Positions 34,748 through 43,941 of a DNA stretch of 64,000 bases are shown piece after piece. The stretch is from Leifsonia sp. EB41. GTDB taxonomy: Bacteria > Actinomycetota > Actinomycetes > Actinomycetales > Microbacteriaceae. The position numbers were made by a program, and so were the translations under genes. The stretch is from positions 2,418,001-2,482,000 of the forward strand of contig NZ_JBGCCJ010000001.1 of assembly GCF_041262565.1 (NCBI RefSeq), in the 5' to 3' direction. Positions within the stretch are counted from its first letter, which is position 1. The number at the start of each line of letters is the position of its first letter. Under the pieces are notes generated by a model. It searched no databases. It was not told the DNA's origin and saw only the letters and a list, made by a program, of their open reading frames with translations.

Positions 34748-34781
34748 TATGCTTTGAATCGATTCAGCTTGAATCGATTCA
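34748..34781 (+). promoter_or_regulatory. rhamnose operon promoter with tandem LacI operators
   Basis: Two perfect copies of the palindrome TGAATCGATTCA, at 34755-34766 and 34770-34781, start 15 bp apart just behind a -10-like TATGCT (34748-34753). The first would cover the transcription start. They match the site at 29123-29134 in the TGAANCGNTTCA pattern, implying control by the LacI protein at 27862. Confidence 0.82.
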
Positions 34782-34823
34782 CAACAGATCAACGACGAGA
34801 ACACAGACGACGAGGGAGTTGAC

Positions 34824-35141
34824 GTGGAACGGGTGTGCTTCACGATGCGGCTGAAGCCGGAGCGGGTCGCAGACTACCTGGCCGCGCACGAGACGGTCTG
34901 GCCGGAGATGCTCGACGCACTGCGCGAGACGGGCTGGTCGAACTACTCCCTCTTCGTCGACCGGGAGGAAGCGCTCGTCGTCGGTGTCCTGGAGACCGAC
35001 GACTTCGATGGCGCGATCGCCGCGATGAACGAGCGCGAGGTCAACGCGCGCTGGCAGGCCACGATGGCCGGCTTCTTCGCGGAGGAGACCGCTCCGGACA
35101 GCACGATGAAGCGGCTGACCGAGTACTTCCGTCTGGTTTGA
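34824..35141 (+). CDS. rhaM: L-rhamnose mutarotase
   Basis: A 105-aa RhaM protein. The signature YLAAHETVWPEMLDAL near residues 18-33 holds the catalytic His, and the C-terminal half has WSNYSLFVDREE and VNARWQATMAGFF. It starts at GTG 34824 after GAGGGAG. It is the first gene of the rhamnose operon and supplies the anomer used by the isomerase two genes downstream. Confidence 0.93.
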   Translation: MERVCFTMRLKPERVADYLAAHETVWPEMLDALRETGWSNYSLFVDREEALVVGVLETDDFDGAIAAMNEREVNARWQATMAGFFAEETAPDSTMKRLTEYFRLV

Positions 35142-35160
35142 GCAGAGAGGACACGAAGAC

Positions 35161-36531
35161 GTGAGAGTCGGAAGCAGCAGCACGACAGGATGGCGGGCCA
35201 CCAGCTCCGTCGCGATGAGCAACTACATCGAGTCGGGCTCGATCATCGCGATCGCCACCAGCCTCGGGTTCTGGCAGGCGGAGTTCCACCTGACCGACGG
35301 GTTCGTCGGCATCCTCGCCGCATTCAGCGCCAACGCGTTCGGCGCGGCCATCGGCGCGATCCTCGGCGGCCCGCTCACCGACCGGCTCGGCCGCAAGTTC
35401 ATCTACACCTACGACCTCCTGCTCTACATGCTCGGTGTCCTCCTCGCGGTGTTCGCCGTCAACGCGGGGATGCTGTTCGCGGCGTTCCTGATCACCGGCA
35501 TCGCGGTCGGCGCGGGAGTCCCGGCCTCCTGGACCTACATCGCTGAGCAGGCGCCCGACCACGCCCGCGCCAAGCACGTCGGTATGGCGCAGCTCGCCTG
35601 GTCGATCGGCCCGCTCATCGGCTTCGCCCTTGCCGCCGCGCTCGCGCCGCTCGGCCTGCTGGGCAGCCGGATCATCTTCTTCCACCTGTTCGTGGTGGCC
35701 GGCATCGTGTGGTGGGTCCGTCAGGGCCTGCCGGAGTCGAAGCTCTGGACCGACGTCAAGACCGGCGCCGTCTCCACCGCCGCTTCCGGGCGCGGGATGC
35801 GCGCCCTGTTCTCCAAGCGGGTGAACCTCACGGCGCTGCTGTTCCTGTTCGGCGTCTACGGGTTCTGGAACCTCGTCGCGGGCCAGGCGGGCATCTTCAT
35901 GCCGCGCGTCTACGAGGCCGCGGGCGTGCACAGCGCCGTCGAGCAGGACCTCCTGCAGGTGCTGGTCTGGGGCTGCACGGTCGCCGCGACCTACTTCGGG
36001 TTCATGCAGCTCGCCGACCGGATGTCGCGCCGTATCCTCTATGGGATCGGCGCGGTGCTCGGCATCGTGGCCTGGTTCGTGCTCGTGTTCGCGCCTCCCG
36101 GCCTCCCGACACTGCTGACCTTCGCGATCACCTGGGGCGTCGCCTCCGGCATCGGCGCGCAGGCGTTCTACGGCGTCTGGACGGCCGAGCTGTTCGCCAC
36201 CCCGTACCGGGCGAGCGCGCAGGGCGTCCTGTTCTTCGCGGCGCGCATCGCCGTCGGCCTGCTCAGCTCGGTGTTCCCGGTGCTGCTCGCCAGCACGGGC
36301 GTGCCGACCGTCGGCCTCATCCTCATCGGCTTCCTCGCCGTCGCGCTGCTCATCGGCGTGATCTGGGCTCCGGCCACGCAGGGGAAGTCGCTGCGGCAGA
36401 TCGAGGCCGAGAGATACGGCTCACCTTCCAACGTTCGCGACGAAGCGCGCGCGCGGTGGAGCTCAGGGGCAGCGCGGAGCGATGCCGCGACCCCAGCGCC
36501 GAGGGAGCCTGCGACCGAGGTTTCAGAATGA
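35161..36531 (+). CDS. MFS sugar transporter, probable rhamnose porter
   Basis: A 456-aa major-facilitator transporter with about 12 predicted helices. The signature GGPLTDRLGRKF between helices 2 and 3 is typical of sugar porters. The C-terminal tail is Ala/Arg/Glu-rich and probably cytosolic. GTG 35161 is the start used; an ATG at 35215 (MSNYIES) is possible. Its place between rhaM and the isomerase gene indicates L-rhamnose uptake, a route parallel to the ABC importer. Confidence 0.85.
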   Translation: MRVGSSSTTGWRATSSVAMSNYIESGSIIAIATSLGFWQAEFHLTDGFVGILAAFSANAFGAAIGAILGGPLTDRLGRKFIYTYDLLLYMLGVLLAVFAVNAGMLFAAFLITGIAVGAGVPASWTYIAEQAPDHARAKHVGMAQLAWSIGPLIGFALAAALAPLGLLGSRIIFFHLFVVAGIVWWVRQGLPESKLWTDVKTGAVSTAASGRGMRALFSKRVNLTALLFLFGVYGFWNLVAGQAGIFMPRVYEAAGVHSAVEQDLLQVLVWGCTVAATYFGFMQLADRMSRRILYGIGAVLGIVAWFVLVFAPPGLPTLLTFAITWGVASGIGAQAFYGVWTAELFATPYRASAQGVLFFAARIAVGLLSSVFPVLLASTGVPTVGLILIGFLAVALLIGVIWAPATQGKSLRQIEAERYGSPSNVRDEARARWSSGAARSDAATPAPREPATEVSE

Positions 36532-36554
36532 CAGTCCCGACCGAAAGGGAGACC

Positions 36555-37718
36555 ATGACCCTCACCGACGACATCCGCTCGCAGCTCGCGCTGCAGGCGA
36601 TCGAGCTGCCTTCGTGGGCGTTCGGCAACTCGGGGACGCGCTTCCGGGTGTTCGGCACGCCGGGCACGGCGCGCGACCCGTTCGAGAAGATCTCGGACGC
36701 GGCGCAGGTGAACACGCACACCGGTCTCGCGCCCTCGGTCGCCCTGCACATCCCGTGGGACAAGGTGGACTCCTACGCCGACCTCAAGAAGCACGCCGAG
36801 GACAACGGCGTCGAGCTCGGCACGGTCAACTCGAACACGTTCCAGGACGACGACTACAAGTTCGGATCGGTCACGCACTGGGACGACCGCATCCGCCAGA
36901 AGGCGATCGACCACCACTTCGAGTGCATCGACATCATGAACGAGACCGGGTCCCGTGACCTGAAGATCTGGCTCGCGGACGGCACCAACTATCCGGGTCA
37001 GGACTCGATGCGGGCGCGGCAGGACCGCCTGGCGGACAGCCTCCAGAAGATCTACGAGCGGATCGGCGAGGGCCAGCGCCTGGTGCTGGAGTACAAGTTC
37101 TTCGAGCCGTCGTTCTACCACACGGATGTTCCGGACTGGGGCACCAGCTACGTGCAGACCGCGGCGCTCGGCGAGCGGGCGATGGTGTGCCTGGACACCG
37201 GCCACCACGCGCCGGGGACGAACATCGAGTTCATCGTGATGCAGCTCCTGCGCCTCGGGAAGCTCGGCTCGTTCGACTTCAACAGCCGGTTCTACGCGGA
37301 TGATGACCTGATCGTGGGCGCCGCCGACCCGTTCCAGCTCTTCCGGATCGTGTTCGAGGTCATCCGCGGCGGCGGCTACGCCAACCCGGACGTCGCCTTC
37401 ATGCTCGACCAGTGCCACAACCTGGAGGCGAAGATCCCGGGCCAGATCCGCTCGGTGCTGAACGTCCAGGAGGCCACCGCCAAGGCGCTGCTGGTCGACA
37501 CCGAGGCGCTCGCCGCCGCGCAGTCCGCCGGCGACGTGCTGGCCGCCAACACGGTGTTCATGGACGCCTTCAACACGGACGTCCGTGCCGACCTGGCCGC
37601 CTGGCGCGAGACCCGCGGCCTCCAGGCCGACCCGATGGCCGCCTACAAGGCGTCCGGCTACCAGCAGAAGATCGAGACCGAGCGCGTCGGCGGCACCCAG
37701 GCCGGCTGGGGCGCCTGA
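36555..37718 (+). CDS. rhaI: L-rhamnose isomerase
   Basis: A 387-aa xylose-isomerase-like TIM-barrel enzyme of the RhaI type (Pseudomonas stutzeri class, not E. coli RhaA). It converts L-rhamnose to L-rhamnulose. Signatures are SWAFGNSGTRFRVF near the N-terminus, LADGTNYPGQDS, LEYKFFEPSFYHTD (metal ligand), CLDTGHHAPGTNIE and FDFNSRFYADDDLIVG. ATG 36555 follows AAAGGGAG; an ATG at 36528 overlapping the MFS stop is less likely. Confidence 0.94.
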   Translation: MTLTDDIRSQLALQAIELPSWAFGNSGTRFRVFGTPGTARDPFEKISDAAQVNTHTGLAPSVALHIPWDKVDSYADLKKHAEDNGVELGTVNSNTFQDDDYKFGSVTHWDDRIRQKAIDHHFECIDIMNETGSRDLKIWLADGTNYPGQDSMRARQDRLADSLQKIYERIGEGQRLVLEYKFFEPSFYHTDVPDWGTSYVQTAALGERAMVCLDTGHHAPGTNIEFIVMQLLRLGKLGSFDFNSRFYADDDLIVGAADPFQLFRIVFEVIRGGGYANPDVAFMLDQCHNLEAKIPGQIRSVLNVQEATAKALLVDTEALAAAQSAGDVLAANTVFMDAFNTDVRADLAAWRETRGLQADPMAAYKASGYQQKIETERVGGTQAGWGA

Positions 37719-37768
37719 GCGTCCGCACCATCCACTCGCAGACCTCCACGCAGAAGGAACCACGCAGA

Positions 37769-39805
37769 ATGACGAACGAGACCGTCGCGGCCCTCCTGGC
37801 CCGGTCGAACCGCCTCGGCGCCGACCCGAAGAACACGAACTACGCCGGGGGCAACACCTCCGCCAAGGGCGTGGAGACCGACCCGGTGACCGGGGAGCCG
37901 GTCGAGCTGCTGTGGGTGAAGGGCTCCGGCGGCGACCTCGGCACGCTGAAGGAGCAGGGTCTCGCGGTGCTGCGGCTGGACCGGTTGCGCGCCCTCCAGA
38001 ACGTCTACCTCGGAGTGGACCGCGAGGATGAGATGGTCGCGGCGTTCGACTACACCCTGCACGGCAAGGGCGGCGCGGCGCCGTCGATCGACACGGCCAT
38101 GCACGGCCTCGTGGATGCGGCGCACGTGGACCACCTGCACCCGGACTCCGGCATCGCGATCGCGACTGCAGCGGACGGGGAGGCGCTGACCTCGACGATC
38201 TTCGGCGGTCGCGTGGTGTGGGTGCCGTGGCGCCGCCCCGGCTTCCAGCTCGGACTCGACATCGCCGCGATCAAGGCGGCGAACCCCGACGCGATCGGCA
38301 CCGTCCTCGGCGGTCACGGCATCACCGCGTGGGGCGACACCTCCGAGGAGGCCGAGGCCAACTCGCTGTGGATCATCCAGACAGCCGCCGACTACATCGC
38401 GGCGCATGGCCGGCCCGAGCCGTTCGGGGCGCGCATCGCGGCGAACGAGCCGCTGGCCCCGGCTGAGCGGAAGGCCAAGGCAGCAGCACTCGCGCCGACC
38501 ATCCACGGGCTGGCCTCGACGGACAAGCCGCAGGTCGGCTCGTTCACCGACGACGACGCGGTGCTCGACTTCCTCGCGTCGTCCGAGCACACCCGTCTCG
38601 GCGCTCTCGGCACCTCCTGCCCGGACCACTTCCTGCGCACCAAGGTCAAGCCGCTCATCCTCGACCTCCCGGCCGACGCCTCCATCGAGGACTCGCTCGC
38701 CCGGCTGACGGAGCTGCACGAGCAGTACCGGGCCGAGTACACCGCGTACTACGAGCAGTACGCGACGCCCGAGTCCCCGGCCATGCGCGGCGCGGACCCG
38801 GCGATCGTGCTCATCCCGGGCGTCGGGATGTTCTCCTACGGCAAGGACAAGCAGACCGCACGGGTCGCCGGCGAGTTCTACATCAACGCGATCAACGTGA
38901 TGCGCGGCGCGGAGGCGCTCTCGACGTACGCGCCCATCTCGGACGCCGAGAAGTTCAACATCGAGTACTGGTCGCTGGAGGAGGCCAAGCTCCAGCGGAT
39001 GCCCAAACCGAAGTCGCACGCGGGCCGCATCGCGCTCGTCACGGGCGCGGCCTCCGGGATCGGCAAGGCCATCGCCACCCGGCTCGCGGCCGAAGGCGCG
39101 TGCGTCGTCATCGCCGACCTGGACCTCGCGAAGGCGCAGGCCGCCGCGGCCGAGCTGGGCGGCACGGACGTCGCGATCGGGGTGGCGGCGAACGTCACCA
39201 GCGAGGCCGACATCCAGGCCGGCATCCAGGAGGCGCTGCTGCAGTTCGGCGGCCTCGACCTGATCGTCAACAACGCCGGCCTCTCCATCTCCAAGCCGCT
39301 GCTGGAGACCACCGAAGCCGACTGGGATCTCCAGCACGACGTGATGGCCAAGGGGTCGTTCCTGGTCTCCAAGGCGGCAGCGAAGGTCCTCATCGAGCAG
39401 GGCCTCGGCGGCGACATCGTCTACATCTCCTCCAAGAACTCGGTGTTCGCGGGGCCGAACAACATCGCCTACTCGGCGACCAAGGCCGACCAGGCCCACC
39501 AGGTACGGCTGCTCGCGGCCGAGCTCGGCGACTACGGCGTGAAGGTCAACGGCATCAACCCCGACGGCGTCGTCCGCGGCTCCGGCATCTTCGCCGGCGG
39601 CTGGGGCGCCAAGCGCGCCGCGGTCTACGGCGTGCCGGAGGAGGAGCTGGGCAAGTACTACGCGCAGCGCACCCTGCTCAAGCGCGAGGTGCTGCCGGAG
39701 AACGTCGCCAACGCGGTCGCGGTGCTCACCTCCAGCGACCTCGATCACACCACCGGACTCCACATCCCCGTCGACGCGGGCGTCGCGGCGGCCTTCCTGC
39801 GATGA
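37769..39805 (+). CDS. rhaEW: bifunctional rhamnulose-1-phosphate aldolase / short-chain dehydrogenase
   Basis: A 678-aa two-domain enzyme. Residues 1 to about 410 are a class II aldolase domain with a metal site in HVDHLHPDS (near 120) and GGHGITAWG. Residues from about 420 are an SDR domain with cofactor loop TGAASGIGK and catalytic YSATK near 568. It would split L-rhamnulose-1-phosphate to DHAP and L-lactaldehyde and oxidise the lactaldehyde. The fusion is the RhaEW type known in Bacillus, Rhizobium and actinobacteria. The stop overlaps the kinase start (ATGA). Confidence 0.93.
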   Translation: MTNETVAALLARSNRLGADPKNTNYAGGNTSAKGVETDPVTGEPVELLWVKGSGGDLGTLKEQGLAVLRLDRLRALQNVYLGVDREDEMVAAFDYTLHGKGGAAPSIDTAMHGLVDAAHVDHLHPDSGIAIATAADGEALTSTIFGGRVVWVPWRRPGFQLGLDIAAIKAANPDAIGTVLGGHGITAWGDTSEEAEANSLWIIQTAADYIAAHGRPEPFGARIAANEPLAPAERKAKAAALAPTIHGLASTDKPQVGSFTDDDAVLDFLASSEHTRLGALGTSCPDHFLRTKVKPLILDLPADASIEDSLARLTELHEQYRAEYTAYYEQYATPESPAMRGADPAIVLIPGVGMFSYGKDKQTARVAGEFYINAINVMRGAEALSTYAPISDAEKFNIEYWSLEEAKLQRMPKPKSHAGRIALVTGAASGIGKAIATRLAAEGACVVIADLDLAKAQAAAAELGGTDVAIGVAANVTSEADIQAGIQEALLQFGGLDLIVNNAGLSISKPLLETTEADWDLQHDVMAKGSFLVSKAAAKVLIEQGLGGDIVYISSKNSVFAGPNNIAYSATKADQAHQVRLLAAELGDYGVKVNGINPDGVVRGSGIFAGGWGAKRAAVYGVPEEELGKYYAQRTLLKREVLPENVANAVAVLTSSDLDHTTGLHIPVDAGVAAAFLR

Positions 39806-41250
39806 GTGCGGTGCGGGCGGGCACGGTCGCCGCGGTCGACCTCGGGGCGACCAGCGGGCGCGTCATGCACGCCCGCGTCGGCGCGAACACGCTGGAGCTG
39901 ACCGAGGCGGCGCGCTTCCCGAACGCTCCCGTGCGGGTGCAGGAGGGCGGCCGCGAGGCGCTGCACTGGGACGTGACCGGGCTCCACGCCCACGTCCTGG
40001 ACGGGCTTCGCGCAGTCGCCGACGCCGACCCCGGCCTCCGGAGCGTCGGCGTGGACGCGTGGGCCGTCGACTACGGCCTGCTGCGCGCCGGCCGCCTGCT
40101 CGGGGAGCCGTACCACTACCGCGACGAGCGCACCGCCGCGGGCGTCGAGCTCGTACACGCGCGCGTCGCGCCCGAGGAGCTCTACCGCGAGGGCGGCCTC
40201 CAGTTCCTGCCGTTCAACTCGCTCTACCAGCTCGCGGTCGACCAGGAGTCGGGGGCGCTGAAGGCCGCGGACGGGCTCCTGCTGGTCCCGGACCTGATCA
40301 CGTACTGGCTGAGCGGCCAGTCCGTCGCCGAGCGCACCAACGCCTCCACCACCGGGCTGCTCACCGCCGATGGGTCGTGGAACGATGCGCTCATCGAGCG
40401 GCTGGGCCTTCGGCGCTCGCTGTTCCCGGCGCTCGTGGACGCCGGGACGCTCGTGGGCTCCCTGCTGCCGTCGCTCGGCCTCCCGTTCGCCGGGGCCGGT
40501 CCCGCGGTCACGGCAGTCGGCGCGCACGACACCGCGTCCGCCGTCGTCGCCGTGCCGATGGACGCCGCCCGCGCCGCGTACATCTCCTGCGGGACCTGGG
40601 GTCTGGTCGGCGTCGAACTGGAGGGCCGCGTCGTCAGCGACGCGGGCCGCGCCGCCAACTTCACCAACGAGGGCGGCGTGGACGGCCGCGTCCGCTACCT
40701 CCACAACGTCATGGGGCTGTGGCTGCTGAGCGAGTCCATCCGCGAGTGGCAGCGGCGCGGCCTCCCGGTGACCCTGGAGAGCCTGCTCGCCGAAGCCGCC
40801 GCGCTGCCGCGGCCGGCCGACCTGTTCGACGCGGACGACCCGCGGTTCATGGCGCCGGGCGACCTCCCGTCGCGCATCGCGGACTGGTTCGCCGAGCGCG
40901 GCCTCCGTTCCCCGGCGAGCCCGGCCGGGATGGTGCGGGTCATCGTGGAGAGCCTCGCGGAGGCCTTCGCGGCCTCCGTTCGCGCCGCCTCCGAACTGTC
41001 CGGCGTCCCGGTCGAGACGGTGCACATCGTCGGCGGGGGAGCGCGCAACGCCCATCTCTGCCAGGCGACCGCCGACCGGGTCGGCGTCCCCGTGCTCGCC
41101 GGGCCGGTGGAGGCCACGGCGCTCGGCAACGCGCTCGTCCAGGCCCGTGCCGTCGGACTCGTGTCCGGCGACCTGGAGACACTGCGTGCGCTCGTCGCCC
41201 GCAACCATGTGCCCGTGCGGTACGAGCCGGCGCGGGTGACTGTGCGTTGA
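39802..41250 (+). CDS. rhaB: rhamnulokinase
   Basis: A 482-aa FGGY-family sugar kinase that phosphorylates L-rhamnulose. The N-terminal phosphate-binding motif DLGATSGRV, the middle GAHDTASAV and the C-terminal VHIVGGGARNAHLCQATAD adenosine site are all present. It is translationally coupled to the aldolase gene by an ATGA overlap. It is the last gene of the rhamnose operon. Confidence 0.94.
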   Translation: MSAVRAGTVAAVDLGATSGRVMHARVGANTLELTEAARFPNAPVRVQEGGREALHWDVTGLHAHVLDGLRAVADADPGLRSVGVDAWAVDYGLLRAGRLLGEPYHYRDERTAAGVELVHARVAPEELYREGGLQFLPFNSLYQLAVDQESGALKAADGLLLVPDLITYWLSGQSVAERTNASTTGLLTADGSWNDALIERLGLRRSLFPALVDAGTLVGSLLPSLGLPFAGAGPAVTAVGAHDTASAVVAVPMDAARAAYISCGTWGLVGVELEGRVVSDAGRAANFTNEGGVDGRVRYLHNVMGLWLLSESIREWQRRGLPVTLESLLAEAAALPRPADLFDADDPRFMAPGDLPSRIADWFAERGLRSPASPAGMVRVIVESLAEAFAASVRAASELSGVPVETVHIVGGGARNAHLCQATADRVGVPVLAGPVEATALGNALVQARAVGLVSGDLETLRALVARNHVPVRYEPARVTVR

Positions 41251-41260
41251 TGGTGCGCTG

Positions 41261-42046
41261 ATGGAGCATCACGAGCGGGCGATCGAGCGGTACGTCGCGG
41301 ACGTGTCCGCCGACCCGGAGGTGCTGGCGGTCGTCGTGAGCGGCTCGGTCGCGCGCGGGGCCGAGCGGGCGGACTCCGACGTCGACCTGTACCTGGTCGT
41401 CACCGAGTCGCGCTGGGACGAGGCGTACGCCGCGCGCCGCCTGATGTTCACCAGCACGGAGGGCATCGGCTACGACGAGGGCTACTTCGACGTCAAGCTG
41501 GCAACGCTGTCCTACCTGGACGACGCGGCCGAGCGCGGCGACGACCCGGTGCGGGACTCCTTCGCCTCCGCGCGGGTAGTGTTCAGCCGGGTGCCCGACC
41601 TCCCGGACCGCTTGGCGCGGGTGACGCAGGTCTCGGCGGCCGACTGGCGTGATCGTGTCGCGGGCTTCGTGGCGCAGTGCCGGCTGCACGGCGGCTACTT
41701 CCTCCCGCAGGCGCACGAGCACGGCGACCCGCTGCTGCTCGCGCACGCCTCCGTCCACCTGGTGACGTCGGCCGCGCGGGCGCTGCTCGCGCACAACCGG
41801 GTGTTCTTCCCCGGGCCGAAGTACCTGCGGGCGCGGGTGGCGGGGCTCGCTTCGGCGCCTCCCGGGTTCGGTTCCTTGCTCGATGACGTGATCGCTTCGC
41901 CATCGCCGACGACGGCCGCCGCGCTGCTGGAGGCCGTGGAGACGTTCGTGGGCGGCGCGCTGCCGCGCCACGAGACACTGTCGCGCTTCGTGCTCGACAA
42001 CGAGCTCGCGTGGCGCTACCGCACAGCGCCGCCGGAGTACTCCTGA
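41261..42046 (+). CDS. nucleotidyltransferase-domain protein
   Basis: A 261-aa protein with a minimal nucleotidyltransferase (MNT-like) fold at the N-terminus. The GS motif is VSGSVARG (G28-S29) and the metal-binding acids are SDVDLYL (D40 and D42). The C-terminal half is helical and may bind the substrate, as in aminoglycoside nucleotidyltransferases. It follows rhaB by only 10 bp, but nothing links it functionally to rhamnose. Substrate unknown. Confidence 0.75.
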   Translation: MEHHERAIERYVADVSADPEVLAVVVSGSVARGAERADSDVDLYLVVTESRWDEAYAARRLMFTSTEGIGYDEGYFDVKLATLSYLDDAAERGDDPVRDSFASARVVFSRVPDLPDRLARVTQVSAADWRDRVAGFVAQCRLHGGYFLPQAHEHGDPLLLAHASVHLVTSAARALLAHNRVFFPGPKYLRARVAGLASAPPGFGSLLDDVIASPSPTTAAALLEAVETFVGGALPRHETLSRFVLDNELAWRYRTAPPEYS

Positions 42047-42135
42047 TCGCACCCGCGCCCGACTCGTTCGGGGGCTTGGCGGACGCGCGAGCGTGAGCGA
42101 AGCTGACCTTCGTGCGATCGAGTGGAGGACCGAGG

Positions 42136-42774
42136 GTGACCATGCGCGGATCCGACCTCCGATCCCGGGTGACGCGGCGCTGGGCCGGCTACGTGGCGCT
42201 GCTGGTGGGCGCGTTGGTTACGCTCGCGACGACGACTGTCGCGCGGGTCGAACTGGCCGGGGCCGGGGCGGGTATCGAGCTGCTGATCGGCTCGATCGTG
42301 GTAGGGGGCGGCCTGGTCGCGTTCGTCGTGGGGGCCTGGCTGTGGTTCCTGCCGAGCGCGCGGCTCCGCGCCGAATTCGGTCGTCGCCATCCGGAGGCCG
42401 TGGTCGACATCGCGCGCCGCGACGACTTCCGGGGGCTCCTCGACGTCGATGAGCTGGGCATCGCCGAACGGGACCTCCCGTACTTCGTGGTCCTCGTCGC
42501 CGACGGCGTGGGAATCGTCGCCTGGGCCGCCGGGGACCCGGGAACTGCACCGCGCCGCCTCACGACCGTCACGTGGGACCGGCTCGGGCCGCTGGAGCTG
42601 TCCGCCACACCCGACACGCTGCCGCTCTACGTCGTCGAGACGACCGTCGACGGCGATGCCTGGCTGCAACTCACCTTCGGCGGCATCGTCCCGCGGTCGT
42701 ACCCCCGCTCGCTGAGTTCGCTCGAAGCGCTGGAGGCCGTCCGGACCGCCGCCGACTCCGGGGTGCGCCCGTGA
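42136..42774 (+). CDS. membrane protein of unknown function
   Basis: A 212-aa protein with two N-terminal transmembrane helices (about residues 15-35 and 45-70) followed by a soluble domain. No family is recognised. GTG 42136 lies seven bases after GGAGG; ATG 42142 is the alternative. It is coupled by a GTGA overlap to a second small membrane protein. Confidence 0.6.
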   Translation: MTMRGSDLRSRVTRRWAGYVALLVGALVTLATTTVARVELAGAGAGIELLIGSIVVGGGLVAFVVGAWLWFLPSARLRAEFGRRHPEAVVDIARRDDFRGLLDVDELGIAERDLPYFVVLVADGVGIVAWAAGDPGTAPRRLTTVTWDRLGPLELSATPDTLPLYVVETTVDGDAWLQLTFGGIVPRSYPRSLSSLEALEAVRTAADSGVRP

Positions 42775-42941
42775 CCCGGACCAGGCTGCTCACGATCGCC
42801 GGCGTCTGCGGCGCCGTCGTCATCGTGCTGCTGTTCCTCCAACCCGCGTTTCCGTCCGCTCCGCTGCTGCCCGTTGCCCTGGTCGTCGGGTTCGTCGGCG
42901 CGCTCATCGCCCGGGCGCTGTGGTGGAGTGACCGCGACTAG
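42771..42941 (+). CDS. small two-helix membrane protein
   Basis: A 56-aa protein, mostly two hydrophobic helices separated by a Pro-containing turn (LQPAFPSAPLLP). It starts with GTG inside the stop of the upstream membrane-protein gene, which argues that it is translated. Function unknown; it may form a complex with its neighbour. Confidence 0.55.
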   Translation: MTRTRLLTIAGVCGAVVIVLLFLQPAFPSAPLLPVALVVGFVGALIARALWWSDRD

Positions 42942-43016
42942 CCGCGCCCTGGACGCCCGACCACGCACCCGCTACGCTCATCAACGGTCCAGGACCGCGG
43001 AGGAGGTGAGCACTGT

Positions 43017-43134
43017 GATCGACCACACATACGGGTGCTCCCCGTCCTCGCATCGAGCGGCGACTGATCGACCGGTCGCCGGGAGCGCCAGCAGGCAGCT
43101 TTCGAAAGGCGACCATCATGAACCTCTTCACTGA
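43017..43134 (+). CDS. possible leader peptide upstream of hydrolase
   Basis: A GTG at 43017 lies ten bases after GGAGGAGG and opens a 38-codon frame (VIDHTYGCSPSSHRAATD at the start) ending 17 bases inside the hydrolase gene. The excellent ribosome site and overlapping stop suggest a translated upstream frame that could couple to, or attenuate, the hydrolase. Composition is unremarkable, so it may be fortuitous. Confidence 0.25.
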
Positions 43135-43849
43135 CGACACCACCGTGGACGGCGTCCGCCGCCGCGGCTTCCTCCTGGAGGGCGTCCCCGGCGTCCTCTG
43201 GACCACTCCCGCCGCTACCCCCGGCGCGCCGCTGATCCTCTCGGGTCATGGCGGCGGCCTCCACAAGGAGGCTCCCGGGCTGGTGGCCCGCGCCCGGCGA
43301 CTCGTCCTCGACCATGGCTACGCCGTCGCCGCGATCGACGCGCCTGGGCACGGCGACCGTCCGCGCCCGGCGCGCGACCAGCAGTGGGTCGACGCCATGC
43401 TCGACGCCCGCGAGCGGGGCGAGCCGCTCGATCCCGTCATCGCCGAGTACAACGCCTCGCTCGCCGAGCGGGCCGTGCCGGAGTGGCGGGCGACGCTCGA
43501 CGCGCTCCAGCAGCTCGACGACATCGGCGCCGGCCCGGCGGGGTTCACCGGGATGACGCTGGCCTCGGCCATCGGCATCCCGCTCGCCGCCGCCGAGCCG
43601 CGCATCCGCGCCGCCACCTTCGGCGGGATCGCGGCGCACCGCTTCGTCCTCGACGCAGCGCGGGAGGTGAGCATCCCGATCGAGTTCCTGTTCCCGCTGG
43701 ACGATGCGGAGATCACCCGGGAGTCCCAGCTCGAACTGTTCGACGCGTTCGCCTCGGCCGAGAAGACGCTGCTCGGGTTCCCGGGCAGCCACTTCCGGGT
43801 GCCCGCCGAGCGGCTGGACACGGGGCTCTTCCCGCGCGTGTTCGGGTGA
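43118..43849 (+). CDS. alpha/beta hydrolase with altered nucleophile elbow
   Basis: A 243-aa alpha/beta-hydrolase-fold protein. The oxyanion region ILSGHGGGLHKE and the DAPGHGDR strand are present, and a late GSHF could carry the catalytic His. At the nucleophile elbow the family's GLSMG reads GMTLA, so the expected Ser is Thr147. The protein may therefore be slow, inactive, or chemically different. ATG 43118 follows GAAAGG. Confidence 0.75.
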   Translation: MNLFTDDTTVDGVRRRGFLLEGVPGVLWTTPAATPGAPLILSGHGGGLHKEAPGLVARARRLVLDHGYAVAAIDAPGHGDRPRPARDQQWVDAMLDARERGEPLDPVIAEYNASLAERAVPEWRATLDALQQLDDIGAGPAGFTGMTLASAIGIPLAAAEPRIRAATFGGIAAHRFVLDAAREVSIPIEFLFPLDDAEITRESQLELFDAFASAEKTLLGFPGSHFRVPAERLDTGLFPRVFG

Positions 43850-43941
43850 CGCGTGCGGGGACGCGGCGTCCGTCGCGTCCCCGCATGGCGCTTGCCTGTC
43901 GACGCCCCGCAGCGTAGTTTCGCGCCAGAGGGGAGGCCGCC

